64,000 nt of DNA, from positions 15,515,001 to 15,579,000 of the forward strand of contig NC_092580.1 of the NCBI RefSeq assembly GCF_037975245.1. The letters are read 5' to 3'. A model generated the notes under the pieces. The model worked only from the letters and a program-made list of their open reading frames with translations. It was not told the DNA's origin and did not search any database. The stretch is from Apostichopus japonicus. Its lineage: Eukaryota; Echinodermata; Holothuroidea; Aspidochirotida; Stichopodidae. Positions 47,740-59,237 of this stretch are shown in pieces (position 1 is the stretch's first letter; each line of letters begins with the position of its first letter). Made by a program: the position numbers and the translations under genes.

Positions 47740-50700
47740 GCTGATTACATCAGCATTGACATATGAAAAAAAAATCAAATGTGCCATTTAAAACAGAAAC
47801 AAAATTTTCAGGAGGAACAATTCTTTTTAATCATTAAAAATGGAGAAAATTGAGAGTTTTATCAAAAATAAGGCAATGATGCAATTAAACATGGATATCA
47901 GTAAAAGATGGACATGCATGACAAAGTTGTACCAGAAATAGCTACCACTGGTACTGACTGGGAGAATGATAGGGGGAGGGGGGGAGGGAAGGGAAAACTG
48001 AAACAGGTAAGGAGAGCACTGTATTAACGATACTTCCAAATATCGATACACGAGGCATAGACAGCTCTACAAAATGGAACACAATTGTTAGCAAGAACAT
48101 AATACAAGACACGGCAATCATTTTTATGCAGGTCAATAGCAAATCTTTTTCACATTTAATAATTTGCAGTAAATTTTTGTGCAAAATTTTGACATACAGT
48201 AGACTATCAGTGACGTCAAACTCTCTCATAGAAACTTTTTAAATAGAAGACGAGCTCCTCCAGGCTAAATTCTGAGAACTAAACAAGAAAGTTCAGCTGA
48301 GGAAATAATGCCACCACCATATAAATGTTTTTTCGTGCATGTTATTTAAAACTGAACTAAATTTTTTATATATATGTTACACACTACAACAAAGATTTGA
48401 GAGAGGAATCAAGGTGAATTGTTTAGACTTGTAACAATACCACAACACTGTAACACTACTGTCAAAGTGAATGTCTTGTAGCTTCATCTGACCTGGTTTC
48501 ATTTCTTGGAGTTTGTTCCAATCTTTTCTTAGATCAGCTTTTCACATATACTCCATTTGCACCCAAACCTTTATTTTTTGTTTTAACGGTTTCTTGCTTG
48601 ATGCATCGGTCTCAAATTTATGGCCTGCCAAAGTTGGAAGAATTCTTTCCTCCAGGATAGTTATTTCACTATCAGTTAATACATTTTCTGATTCGACAAA
48701 ATATGAAGAAATAAATCTGATGGCCACAACAGTGACGATAAGAACAACTGCAGAATGGAGTTCTTTGCCTCGTCTCCAGCATCCAATTCTAAACCCTCGT
48801 AGCAAATTTAAGGGCTTCAACTACTTTTCTATTAAAATTGCATTTTACACCAACTTTTTCAACCCCGAACCCAAAAGTAAAAGTAGGGATTAGCAGAACC
48901 TTATGTATAAACCTAATTATAGACCTACTTTATAGCCTAAACATGTCTTAGAATGATCTTAAACTTTTTTTTCTGGAGTGGATCCCCTCCCCCTCACCCC
49001 TCGTGGGAGTCCGGTGCAACAATCCCCAGGGCCAAAACCAATGACTTCATCATGCCAGTGAATGGATGAAAGCATAACAAACACTCAAAATAGTTTTATG
49101 CGACCAGGCCTGACACAAAAACGAGCACAGAAGGTGATTAAAAACTTGTTACTGAACTTTTCCATCAAAATTTAAGCATGACATCAAATCACAATTAACA
49201 ATCAGTTTTGCCAAATTAGTATAACACAATGACATTCAAAAGGGAGATATGAGTGCTTTATTTATGTGATTCATACTGGGGAAGGGAGGGGGAAGGGGAG
49301 GGGGAAGGGGAGGGGGGCTTGTCACCATACATAATCACATAATTTCAGGACAGATGTAGGGTGGCTGTCAAATCCTCAATGATCACTGGATGACATTTTG
49401 CAGTACCATACTATACTATTACTAGAGAGACAGGGTAATGCACAACAAAGCCTGATACTTTTACCCAACATAGTAAAACACACCAGGAAGAATATAAAAG
49501 TTGGTCATAAAAATTTGACAAATGGAAAATACCATTTTACCTATGTTTTTACACTCACTAAATAAGGGGCAGCCAAGCATTTTGTTACACCAACATATAC
49601 AGTAGAATTGAGCTTTGCAGGTAAAACCAGGTCGTATTCAGAAGGTGGAAGTTTGTGTGCGGACTATACCATGATTGACCTCGAGGAATCAGCAAAAAAC
49701 CTACATTTCAATTTATCAAGTTTCAATTTCATGTTTTATTTTAAGTGTTTGTGTGTTTTACAATATTTCTCAGACCTTTTTTTTGCCTTCTGTAGAATTT
49801 CAATGTAGCCAGGACGTCTAGAAGATAAAAATCTTCAAACATTGCTTGAATTCATTCTTTGCCCAAAAATGACTGATACAAATTCTTGGCCTTTCTTGGG
49901 ATGTAGCATAAAAGAGACAAGACATACAGTATTATTATGAAGCTCTTTTACTAAACACGACTCTTTCCACACAGTGTTATTAGACTTATTATTAAAGCAC
50001 AGTAGCAAAAACACACATACGCACACACAGAGAGTTTTATTAATGAGCTTTACAGAGCCATGCAAAACCATGGGTTCACTTACTTTACTTGTCCCCTGTG
50101 GTGACAGCAGATACACCAAAAAAACAAAATACAAAAAGAAGAAGATGTTTTAAGCAGGCCGTGCTATCGGAGAAATAAAATTTCGAAAACAGGCTGGTAA
50201 AATAACCCTTCCTGTCCGGTCTTTTGATGTTTGTTAAAGATGAGCGCTATAAATGTTTTGTTTAAAATATAATTCTGGAGATCATGCACCGCAAGATGGA
50301 AACCTCGACTTCCCCTGTTTGTGTTCGCTGTGCGATACATGTATTAACATGGACATAATGGCTTCTCTTCTAATCCTTTTCTTTCCTAACTTTTTCTTAT
50401 CAAAAATCTCCAAATCGTTTTGCCACGAGGGGGTTATTTTCAGGTCATAAAAGGACACCAAATATCAGTGATGGTGCCCCAAATTGAGGAGACTATCCGA
50501 TCATTTCCTTCCTTACTGCTCTAAAGACGTAGCTTAATTCTAAATATACAAAACATAAAACAGCATTAAGAGACAATTTCAGTCCCAGCATATGTGCTGC
50601 TTGGAACAGATACGAGACTGGATCATAAAACCAGCGTAGCATAATCTTCATCTTGACGACAACAAAAAACAAAAAAAGACAGCAAGAATAACAACATATC

Positions 50701-51117
50701 CAAGACTGTCAACCATACTTGATGTCTTGAGCAAAAAAAACTGGGTAAAAGACATCATAATAATAAGAGGGAAATACATATACTTCCAATAAGTACAAGT
50801 AAATTTGACTTCTTATACTACAAGTTATGAGGATGGCCAATATATCCTTGTGAGATATAAACATATTGCCAACACAGCAGCAAGACTGGTTGCATCTTTT
50901 ACCCCCAAACTAACCATTGAATTAATTGAACACAAGTATGCTGATCCCTATTAGGGGGTATTGAGTTATCAAAGAGCAGTTAGGAGAAGGGGTGGGGGGA
51001 ACTATTGTCTATAATCTCTCTACCTTCCATGCTCTCAAGAAAAGGTTACATAACATGAAGATCGACATAGAGAGACAGCTTGTATATCAGAGCAATGATA
51101 AAAATAAAATGACCCTA

Positions 51118-51132
51118 CCCCCCCCCCCCCCC
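51118..51132 (+). repeat. C15 homopolymer
   Basis: Fifteen consecutive C. A second run of sixteen lies at 51538-51553. Confidence 0.95.
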
Positions 51133-53947
51133 TGTCATCTCTTCCACACCCTTTAAATAACATCCATACATTCCAGGGAAAAAATACAGAGTCTGACTGA
51201 TATTCTTTCAATAAAGTTGGGCCACTTTTTTAACATTGCATCCTCAATATTCAGGGTAGGAATTAAAAAATGATTTCATAGAATAGTGTCCCTAGCGACA
51301 CAACATTATCTTATCATGTTTTCTGACACATATTGGATAAAAGGTGACCTTTCCTTTCTGTAAGCTAAGGGCAACTGGCAGTAGAGAAGCAAAACATAAC
51401 TATTGTGAGATATGTGGAGATTATGAGCAACCACTTGTTAACGCTATGATAACAGTATACAATGTAAATAATGCTCTAGGGCAATGGCTCTGACAGCTTT
51501 TGTGCAATAAAGATATAAACATAAGGCTTAAGCTCCTCCCCCCCCCCCCCCCCGACATAGTTTACAACTGAATAAAATGTTTTGCAGGTGTTTTAACGAC
51601 CTTCTACAACACGAGATGCTGTAGGTTATTGTTCACCTTTAAGCAGGAAGGTTTTTTTAAATATTCGTCTCAATCTGATAAATTCTTGATATAGGGGGTA
51701 ATGATACTGCAATCAGAAGATAATGTAGTCTGTCAGCTTGAATGTTAATGTTTCATTTCATGCAACAGACAAATCACCCGGCCCCCCCCCTGGCACTCTG
51801 AGAGAGAGAGGTTGAGGGTCCATCCCCACCCCAAACCCCCCACTCCAAACCCCCCCTTCCGGCCACAATAACTTTACACAGCAATATTTTTCATTCAGAG
51901 GGTAGTGACACCACAGGTGGCAATTTCAACACTGCTGAACATTGTCTGAGTATTTTTCCCTGCCCATCCCCCCACCCCCCTGCACCAATCTCAGACATCC
52001 CTGCATCAGTGCTTTCTTATTATTACATCAAATACTACAAAGAGTTCAAGAAACTTTTGTAGTGTCCTTGATCAAAATTGTGATCTCAATCCATGAATCC
52101 AATTGTACCTATAATCCTCTTCCCAAGCAGTCAGGGTCACCCCATGCATGGCAGGGCCCTGAGGTTGTGACTTAACTTGGTATTATACATACCAAAGATA
52201 AATTTTTGAAAGGGAAAATGCGGTTGTCAAGTGTATAATGACAATGTCCTCCAACACCTCAAAATAGATCAAAAGTAACGGGTAACAGCTCCCCAGCAAC
52301 CCGATCAATATTTTGGGCGGACAGAGTTTTTGTTTATCTTGTTTGTGTCCTGTCCTGTCCTGAGTATGTTTCATGTCTTTACCACATTAAAACATATAAA
52401 CTTCATTTGCCACCATTTTGTGAAGATCATAACCTAGATCATAACCAAAAATTTAAAAAAAAATATATTTTGGGAGAAAACCAATGCCCATCTTTAAAAT
52501 TCCACACAGGGTTTTATTCATAGCATATGCCAAAGAGCAAGGACATTTTTTTTGTTTTTGTTTTCTCTTTTTTCATAGATGACATTTTAGTAACTTTTTT
52601 GTTGTCCAAAGTTGCTAGCGGACAGACAGAGCATGGATATTCCGCTTAAAAAAAAAAAACACCGAGGATATTTTGAAGGGTCCAGATTTTGCTTTATATT
52701 TTCTTATTTTTCGGGACCGAGTGACATCTAGGTTAAGTGCTTCAAGTTCTCTAACAACTGTCTAAGAGCTTTTTAAGGTCATATTTTCATTCCCTCCCCT
52801 TGACTTTCGAAGACAAATAAAGCAAAAAATACCCCGAGGGGAGAGCTCTCCTCTGCTAGGGTATTATACTGCCCATCTACGACCTTTGTTTTGAGAGAAT
52901 ATGGAGCCATAATTTGTAGTTTATCCATAGGAAGGCACATGTAATGGAGAATGACAAGATTTTTCTCTAATGCTTTAAATCATAGCTATGCATACATAAA
53001 AAACCCTCATGGGCTTCCAACATGCTGATGAGTAATAAACTGAGATATCTGATTTGGGTGTGGGGGGGGAGGGTGTCTTTCCATGAATTGAGATCATTAG
53101 CAATATTTAGTAGGGCTCAGCAGAAGCATGAAGGGAGGATAAAGATGTTTCATATCTATATCCCGAGAGGATGCATCTCCGTGGCAACTAGAAGTACCAA
53201 TGTCTTCTACGCTCTGATTCGGCAACATTTAATGAACAGTGAGGACAGGGAGATGGCTGTGGTGTGGTGTTTAACTTTCATTTATCATTCACAGCATACA
53301 TAATTGTATTTCTGCCACAGGGAATAAAATGTGGCTTTGGTCTACTGGACTTGATGCTTAATATCTGTCTGATATGGAATGGTCGTTTACACAGGAATAT
53401 ATCTTATTCTACCGAATGCTCATCACACGTTCACTGTTCTAATGTGAATCGGCCAAGAAACTACCACAACTTTCCACTCTAAGGTTCTCCACAGATGCAA
53501 CATTTGCTCTCGAGGAATAAGATCCGTTTCATTTAACAGGGAAACCTAGATGAGGGTAAGCAACGGTCACCCTTGGTCCAAAGCTTTCTATTTTTGTTTG
53601 TTTAATACAGCAAGTAAAATAACAAAATCGTCAATCCAGGTAAATTTACCCAAAAAAAAACCTTTCCTATCACAAGGAATTAGTTGCCAGATATGTTTCC
53701 TTCATGTTGATCAAGACTAAGAAAAACCCAGAAAAATTGCAGTTTGTTCAAAGTTTAATATCAATCTCAGTGTTGGTGTAAAAAAGGGTATCTGATAGAT
53801 CTGTTCTAAACATTGGAAAGTACCAAGAATCGACTTCAAAATGCTATTTTTAAACTATTGGGGATCATGCTGTGATGTCGCAAACGGATAACTTTTACGT
53901 CCACTTCAGACGACCGACAGAAAAAATATTCCATTTGATCCTTTTAC

Positions 53948-54061
53948 CTTGTTCAGTTCACAAGGGGTTCCATCGGCCTGGGGCATCTGATGGGTGTAAC
54001 AGCCAGCACCGGTTGAGTCTCGTGGTCTGCTCGCAGTACACCACAGCAAGCTGCAATATTT
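53948..54061 (-). CDS. ADAMTS9/20: Exon: disintegrin-like module, middle
   Basis: The exon encodes 38 residues beginning KYCSLLWCTAS and ending QADGTPCELNK. It supplies cysteines three to six of the eight-cysteine ADAMTS disintegrin-like module, including the family signatures LWC and ADGTPC. This module contributes to substrate recognition next to the active site and does not usually contain an RGD integrin loop; none is seen here. Both junctions are phase 0: acceptor TTTGCAG, donor GTAAAA. The donor is weaker than its neighbours. The exon is isolated in long introns of about 5.0 kb (5' side) and 6.5 kb (3' side). Confidence 0.93.
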
Positions 54062-54424
54062 CTGCAAAGAAACAAACCGACAAGATGTCTTCCTTCAGTA
54101 AAAAGCAATGTCTGATTATATGAACAACATGATTATATTATATAAAGAACTCTGTTATCCTAAAGAATGAAAGCATAGAGAACTTAATTTACTTCATTAA
54201 TAACCAATGCTGAAAATGGCAGCGCCATTTCAACCTTCGTTTTAAACTCTGCCTGGAATCGGCATGAAAGCCTGTTATTTTACGTTGCTAAGCAACCACA
54301 TGTGCACGTGGGAACAGCCAAATGGCTTAACACTAACACTTCACGTCAGGTGGCTTTCCTTTTTACTAGTTTTAGCTCACTTTGGATTTTTTTTACAATT
54401 TGGAAAGACAATATTTGATGGGAT

Positions 54425-54550
54425 TTCTCCTGGATGAATATCCCACCTTACTTAACCTGGCCAGGGGTTGAACCCATGACCTTCCCGATGCTAGGCTTCA
54501 TTGCTGCTATTTATACCACTGCCTTTATGCGCTGGACCATACGCATTTGG
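54425..54550 (-). mobile_element. tRNA-derived SINE-like relic
   Basis: The minus strand contains an A-box-like TGGTCCAGCGC (near 54540-54530). About 65 bases on it has TCGGGAAGGTCATGGGTTCA, whose GGTTCAACCCC fits the RNA polymerase III B-box consensus RGTTCRANNCC. This arrangement is typical of tRNA-headed SINEs in invertebrates. It does not fold as an obvious intact tRNA. The 3' body and boundaries are not clear. Confidence 0.55.
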
Positions 54551-57324
54551 TACAGAGCCTACCATATCTGCTATATAATTATGCACTTCATTCAGACGGC
54601 TGCAAGCTATAGGAGATATTAACTTATTACGTCTCATTTTTGAGGTTTCTAGACCTGATCTTAAGTGGACATGAAGTGTTGATTATTTATATACAGAATC
54701 CTTATTCAGACAAACTTCAATTACAGGATTGTACGAAAATTCAATTTCCGAAGTAATACAAAATAAAAATAAGGAATCCATGTGGATACGAAAATAGCCA
54801 GAAGGGGGTGAGGGCAAGAGCAACAGGGGGGAACGTAAATATTTGTTCACGGTGTGTCAAGTTCTGATTCTATAGTCTCACCTCTGACATTAAAGATAGC
54901 ATATGGGGATTAAAAGGTGAAGTTTAGAATCCCCTAGATGACCCTTAGGTTGAACATCTAATGCAATGCTGTCACTTAAAATAACACATTGGAAATATCT
55001 CAAGAAAAAAAATAGAAAACTCAAGATTCTTATAAGAACAGCACCCTTACATACCTGGGGTTTTTTTTTCCTTTTTTTTTCATCCTTCATCCTTCTTATT
55101 TTTAGTTTCGGATGTAGCCGCATTTAAGAAATATATAAGAAATCTAATATCAAATTGGAAATTGGCAAGGACAGTTATGATGGGATTGCTATTCGATGCC
55201 AAGTAAAGTGAATGGCAAGCATGTCCTCCATGAATGTAACTGACATGTTCACCGTACACATCAAACCAGTTTTGACTAGAAACTCAAACTCAACCCACTC
55301 TTTCCTCCCTCCCCCCCCCCCCATGTCTCCCAAAACTTCATACCCCTAGCATCCCTCCTTTCAGAACTTTGATGTTCCAAGGCATAACTGACCACTAGCT
55401 GTTTATTACGACCAATAAATACGCATCTACGTAGCGAGTGAGTGACGGCCCCACTGTCTCTTGGTTAATATACATACTGGAATCCACCACAGCAGAGGGA
55501 GGGAAGATACATAACACATTCTTAGCATAGTCCAGATATCACAGTGCTCGTCTTTATGTCATATTCAATTGGGAACCACATAAATTGAGTCTTGATATCT
55601 CTGCCGGGGCAGGTTAATACGCAGCAATATCTCTCCAACTTTGATCGGTTTTATGATGTGATTATGAAGACTGGTTCCATCACGAATCCTACTCTACTTA
55701 GTCCACGGGATGGAGGAGACCATTACCTGTTACATAATAAATGTTATGATTTTGGAGCAAACTCAAATAAGAATTAAGCCAGACTGTGAACCTTAAACTG
55801 ACAAACCTTTTGTATCTGGTTTCAAAGGTGATCTGTTTCTGACGTGACCTTGACCAAAAGATACACTGTCATGCTAGTGCTGACATTCACATTATTTATT
55901 TAAATTAGGGGGAGGGGAGGGGAGGGAAGAAGAGGAGGGAGAATGAAGATTGTTGCAGGAGGTTCGGGAGGGGCATATCCGATGTTCTCAAATAGAATAA
56001 AAAAGAGGTATATTGAGGTTATGTTGCTTTTTATTGTAGTAGAGTACTTCTGTTGCTAATAAATGTAATTTAACAATTGCAACTTTGTGACATAAAAGGT
56101 TCATGGGGGAAGGGGGTAGAGAAGTGGGTCAGGGGCAGAGCTCAGGGTAAACGGACAGTGCAAAGTATGTGTGCTTCAAGGGTTTCTCTGGCATCCATCT
56201 CTCAGTTTATACAGAGATAACTTTAACATGGATGAGATACCCAACCTTGTATTCAGTAGTTGACAGAAACTTGGGGTCAACAGGGAATAATATATCTCGC
56301 ATCGCATCGCAAAAATGATATGTCCGGACAATGTTCAAATTGCTCAACTTGCTATACATGTGCACAGACGTATAGCAATTTTGGACAAATTTACAAGAGT
56401 ACTCTGTGAGAGAAAAAAAATCTGAGATTTTTAAAACTACTACACAAAATTAATGCCCTGGTCAATACTTAAAAGACATAATACATTAAGAATGTCCTAC
56501 ACTGATATGTAGAGGGACACAAACAGCAATTTAGCTACCATTGACTGCTTCAAAGGATTATGGTGACATAAAATGAATACTTATTGCTCTTTATAAAATA
56601 CCAGAGAAGGTCCCATCCACATCACAGCAACGGAAAGCTGCACAATTGATGGGAAACATTTGAGATGACAAAAAGTTTCCTCTAAGTGTGTGACAAGACT
56701 CACGTAGGCCGCCATGAATTACAGCAGGAAATGTGAACAGCTGATATGATACATCCAAGACACTTTTCTGTCATGTTTGAAAAAATGTCAAAACATTAAG
56801 ACCTCAAGTAGGTCAGACGTATTAAAATACCTTTAAGCAATCACTTTCGAGGGAGAGCTCTTCATAAATTCAGCTAGCTATGTTTTCGTTTGTTTTAAAA
56901 CATGTTTTTTTTTTATGTTTTCGGGGCACATTTTCCAGATGACTGACAACGCATTGAGCCAGAATAAAAGAAATTTCACGAAGTGATACTTTCTCAAGTA
57001 CAAACGAGAAAGCGAATAAATCTTGATTAGATTACCTCTGGATTTATTCTACACTTGTCATCTTATCAAATAAAGACACCTCTGTAAACATAGACCCGAT
57101 AAGAAAGTGACTGAATAGACCACACAATGAGAGATGACATTATCCAGAGTTTTCTTGGGGTCCTATCACCGTGGCATCCAAGCCTATCACTTCGACGCAT
57201 ATTTAAATGGTTCTTTGATGCTCTCACATGTTGTCAGTTAGCTTAGCTACGTACACGTTAAACCACCGTCAAATTCTAATTGGTTTCTCAGTGATATATT
57301 TCTGACTGCGATTGTACCCTAAAC

Positions 57325-57545
57325 TGTACAATATCATCACATTCTGGCTCTTATCTATGGAACAAGTTACCAGATCACATTCGAACATGCTCTAAACTTT
57401 CTACTTTCAAAAGTTTACTTAAGACCCAACATTTTCACTTGTTCTTTTGTTAATTTATTTGCTTTCTATGTAAAGCGCCTTGAGCAGTGACTTTTGTCTA
57501 CTGATTTGGCGCTATATAAGTCTCATTTATTATTATTATTATTTA
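57325..57545 (+). mobile_element. LINE 3' end (CR1/L2-like tail)
   Basis: The plus strand encodes SGSYLWNKLPDHIRTCSKLS followed by TFKSLLKTQHFHLF and a stop, the classic C-terminal tail of non-LTR retrotransposon ORF2. It is followed by TGTAAAGCGCCTTGAGCAG, then TTTGGCGCTATATAAGTCTC and a (TTA)n/(ATT)n tail. The GCGCTATATAA 3' UTR with a short microsatellite tail is typical of L2/CR1-like elements. It is strongly 5'-truncated and inserted opposite to the host gene. Confidence 0.85.
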
Positions 57546-59092
57546 TATGGCTTTAAATTTTAGTTTTAAATCTCCTAAAAATTATAACTGTTCCTTAAAT
57601 GTGACACAAAACCAACTGTCATTATTGATCTCTGCATAGCTGTAACTGTCATGAACAACTCCCCCAAAACAGCTAAGAAAAAAATACCGTTCCATATTGA
57701 GAGATATCAGAATCAAATGCATATATATATGGTTAGGTTTGTGTCCCCATTAAAATTTGAAACCAGAAAATCTCTCTCTTTATAACAAACTGTTCTAAAC
57801 TTTCTTTCTATGACAAAGTTAAGTTTTGAATCGGGGTCTCCCTCCACTTGAGTTCACAGTAGTGTGAACAAGATTTGACCCTGTTAGATTGTCCCTTGTG
57901 TGTGAAGTGGCTTGCTGAGAACCCTACGCACTGTTTGCTCGGTCTTTGATATTAAAAGTTATTGTTTGCAAACTGGAAATAGCTCGACACCTACATTGCA
58001 TATCGGTTACACTATGTAATTACATTTCTGAAGAAAGCATGGTTGACTTATGTAAACCTAACATGGCTTTTTAGCTAGTGAGGGATACCGACAATCTGAA
58101 CCCAATGGCCGAGGGAGTTATCGTATGTACAAACCGTGTGGAGGGAGTGTTCTACATCTTGTGCATAGAATTTTTGTTTGCAGATATTTTCAAGACTTAC
58201 ACCCACAAAAAAGGGTGGGGGAGGGGGGTGAGTCATTTTAAGTTGTTTGAAAAAGTTAAATAATTACTTGAATAGCCTTTCTCTACATCATCTGTATTGG
58301 GGGCAAAATGGAAATTCGATAACGGAAATTCAGGCCAGAGTTTGGAAGACAATGAAAGTAGTCCTTTAAATGGCTGCATGCATTTTTTTTTATGCACATG
58401 TAGGTATCTCTTTTCCTCAGATCATCCGTTAGGGATTAAAGGACCTCACTACTTCTTTTTTATTAATATATATGGAAAGCAGACTATTCTCCATTGGTTG
58501 ACTGTAAAACAAATCATGCCTGACCCTGTGAGTTTTATACGTTGATTATAAACAATATCTTTTACAGTAGATAGGATTTTCCTTAAAAAGTACTGGTTAG
58601 AAAATATTCAAAAATTCACCTTGAAACTTGTCCAGACAATTCAGCTTTTACTGTAATTTCTTTCTAACTTGACGGTTAATCCATACGGGAGCTTTGTATT
58701 GTCCGACTCAACTGCACACATATCATTTAAATCACTACGCTACGCTTAAAGGTAGTCTGTAAAGGCCAAAAATTATAGCACGCTATAATTGCTAGAAGTA
58801 TATAAAAAGTACTTTCCTGGAAGTCTTTACTCTCCAAATTGTTCTCAGACATTTTTAAGGAACACACAAGATGACTGATTGTCTAAGTGAGGAAAATTTC
58901 CTTGAAGGTTGTAATAAAAAAAATTGACCAAAGGTGACCATATTTGAATATCTAGCATATTTGGGGCCACTACGGCATACCTTTAAAGCAACGTAGCACT
59001 GATAGTCTGATAGGTCTTGTATATGTATTCAAATTATAACATGAGTAAATATTATCTCCTTATTCAACATTACAATTCAAAGAATTACTCAC

Positions 59093-59237
59093 ATAATCTG
59101 TGAAGGGACATAACCTGGAGTTCTCTCCAAAGACTATCTCACACTGCTTCGATGTGTTGTACACCTCCCCGGGCAGGTAGCTCGGCAACACCTGGGTATC
59201 ATTAGGTTTGTTCCAGAGGCAGTGGCCATGTCCAGCT
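59093..59237 (-). CDS. ADAMTS9/20: Exon: metalloprotease C-terminus and start of disintegrin-like module
   Basis: This is the most 5' exon found. It reads AGHGHCLWNKP, the usual G(H/Y)GxCLxxxP motif that closes the ADAMTS catalytic domain. It continues with LPSYLPGEVY and QCEIVFGENSRLCP, the conserved start of the disintegrin-like module and its first two cysteines. The acceptor on the minus strand is TGTCAG and the donor is GTGAGT after a complete Tyr codon. One base at the 5' side belongs to a codon begun in the previous exon. An AG two bases further in (59236-59235 as exon start) is an alternative acceptor. The preceding exon, expected to end near the FLD part of the family motif, was not found up to 64000. 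Confidence 0.92.

Larger units (their letters stand above)
47407..53947. other. Intron, 6.5 kb
   Basis: Intron inside the disintegrin-like module. It has an (AT)n run at 47704-47736, GGGAGGGGGAA repeats at 49278-49316, and C15-C16 homopolymers at 51118-51132 and 51538-51553. A 93-codon minus-strand open stretch at 48542-48820 has balanced composition but no recognisable domain. No further ADAMTS exon was expected or seen. Confidence 0.7.
54062..59092. other. Intron, 5.0 kb
   Basis: Intron between the first two exons of the disintegrin module. It carries a tRNA-derived SINE-like sequence and a LINE 3' end (both listed), and a C12 run at 55311-55322. No other gene recognised. Confidence 0.75.
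9719..59237 (-). other. ADAMTS9/20: ADAMTS9/20-type metalloprotease gene, partial (19 exons)
   Basis: This entry is the span of the gene whose exons are listed separately. The exons join in compatible phase to 984 codons with no stop. Seen domain order: metalloprotease tail, disintegrin-like module, central TSR, cysteine-rich domain, spacer, then TSR2 to the start of TSR12. A long TSR array split by phase-0 introns just before the first cysteine of each TSR, together with a linker insertion after TSR6, is characteristic of ADAMTS9/ADAMTS20 and nematode GON-1. These are secreted, matrix-associated zinc proteases that cleave proteoglycans such as versican. Papilin shares the TSR/cysteine-rich/spacer cassette but lacks the protease and disintegrin parts seen here. 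Both ends are missing: no signal peptide, propeptide, HExxHxxGxxH exon, GON domain or stop codon was found in the window. Assignment to the ADAMTS family is firm; the 9/20 subgroup rests on the array architecture. Confidence 0.92.
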
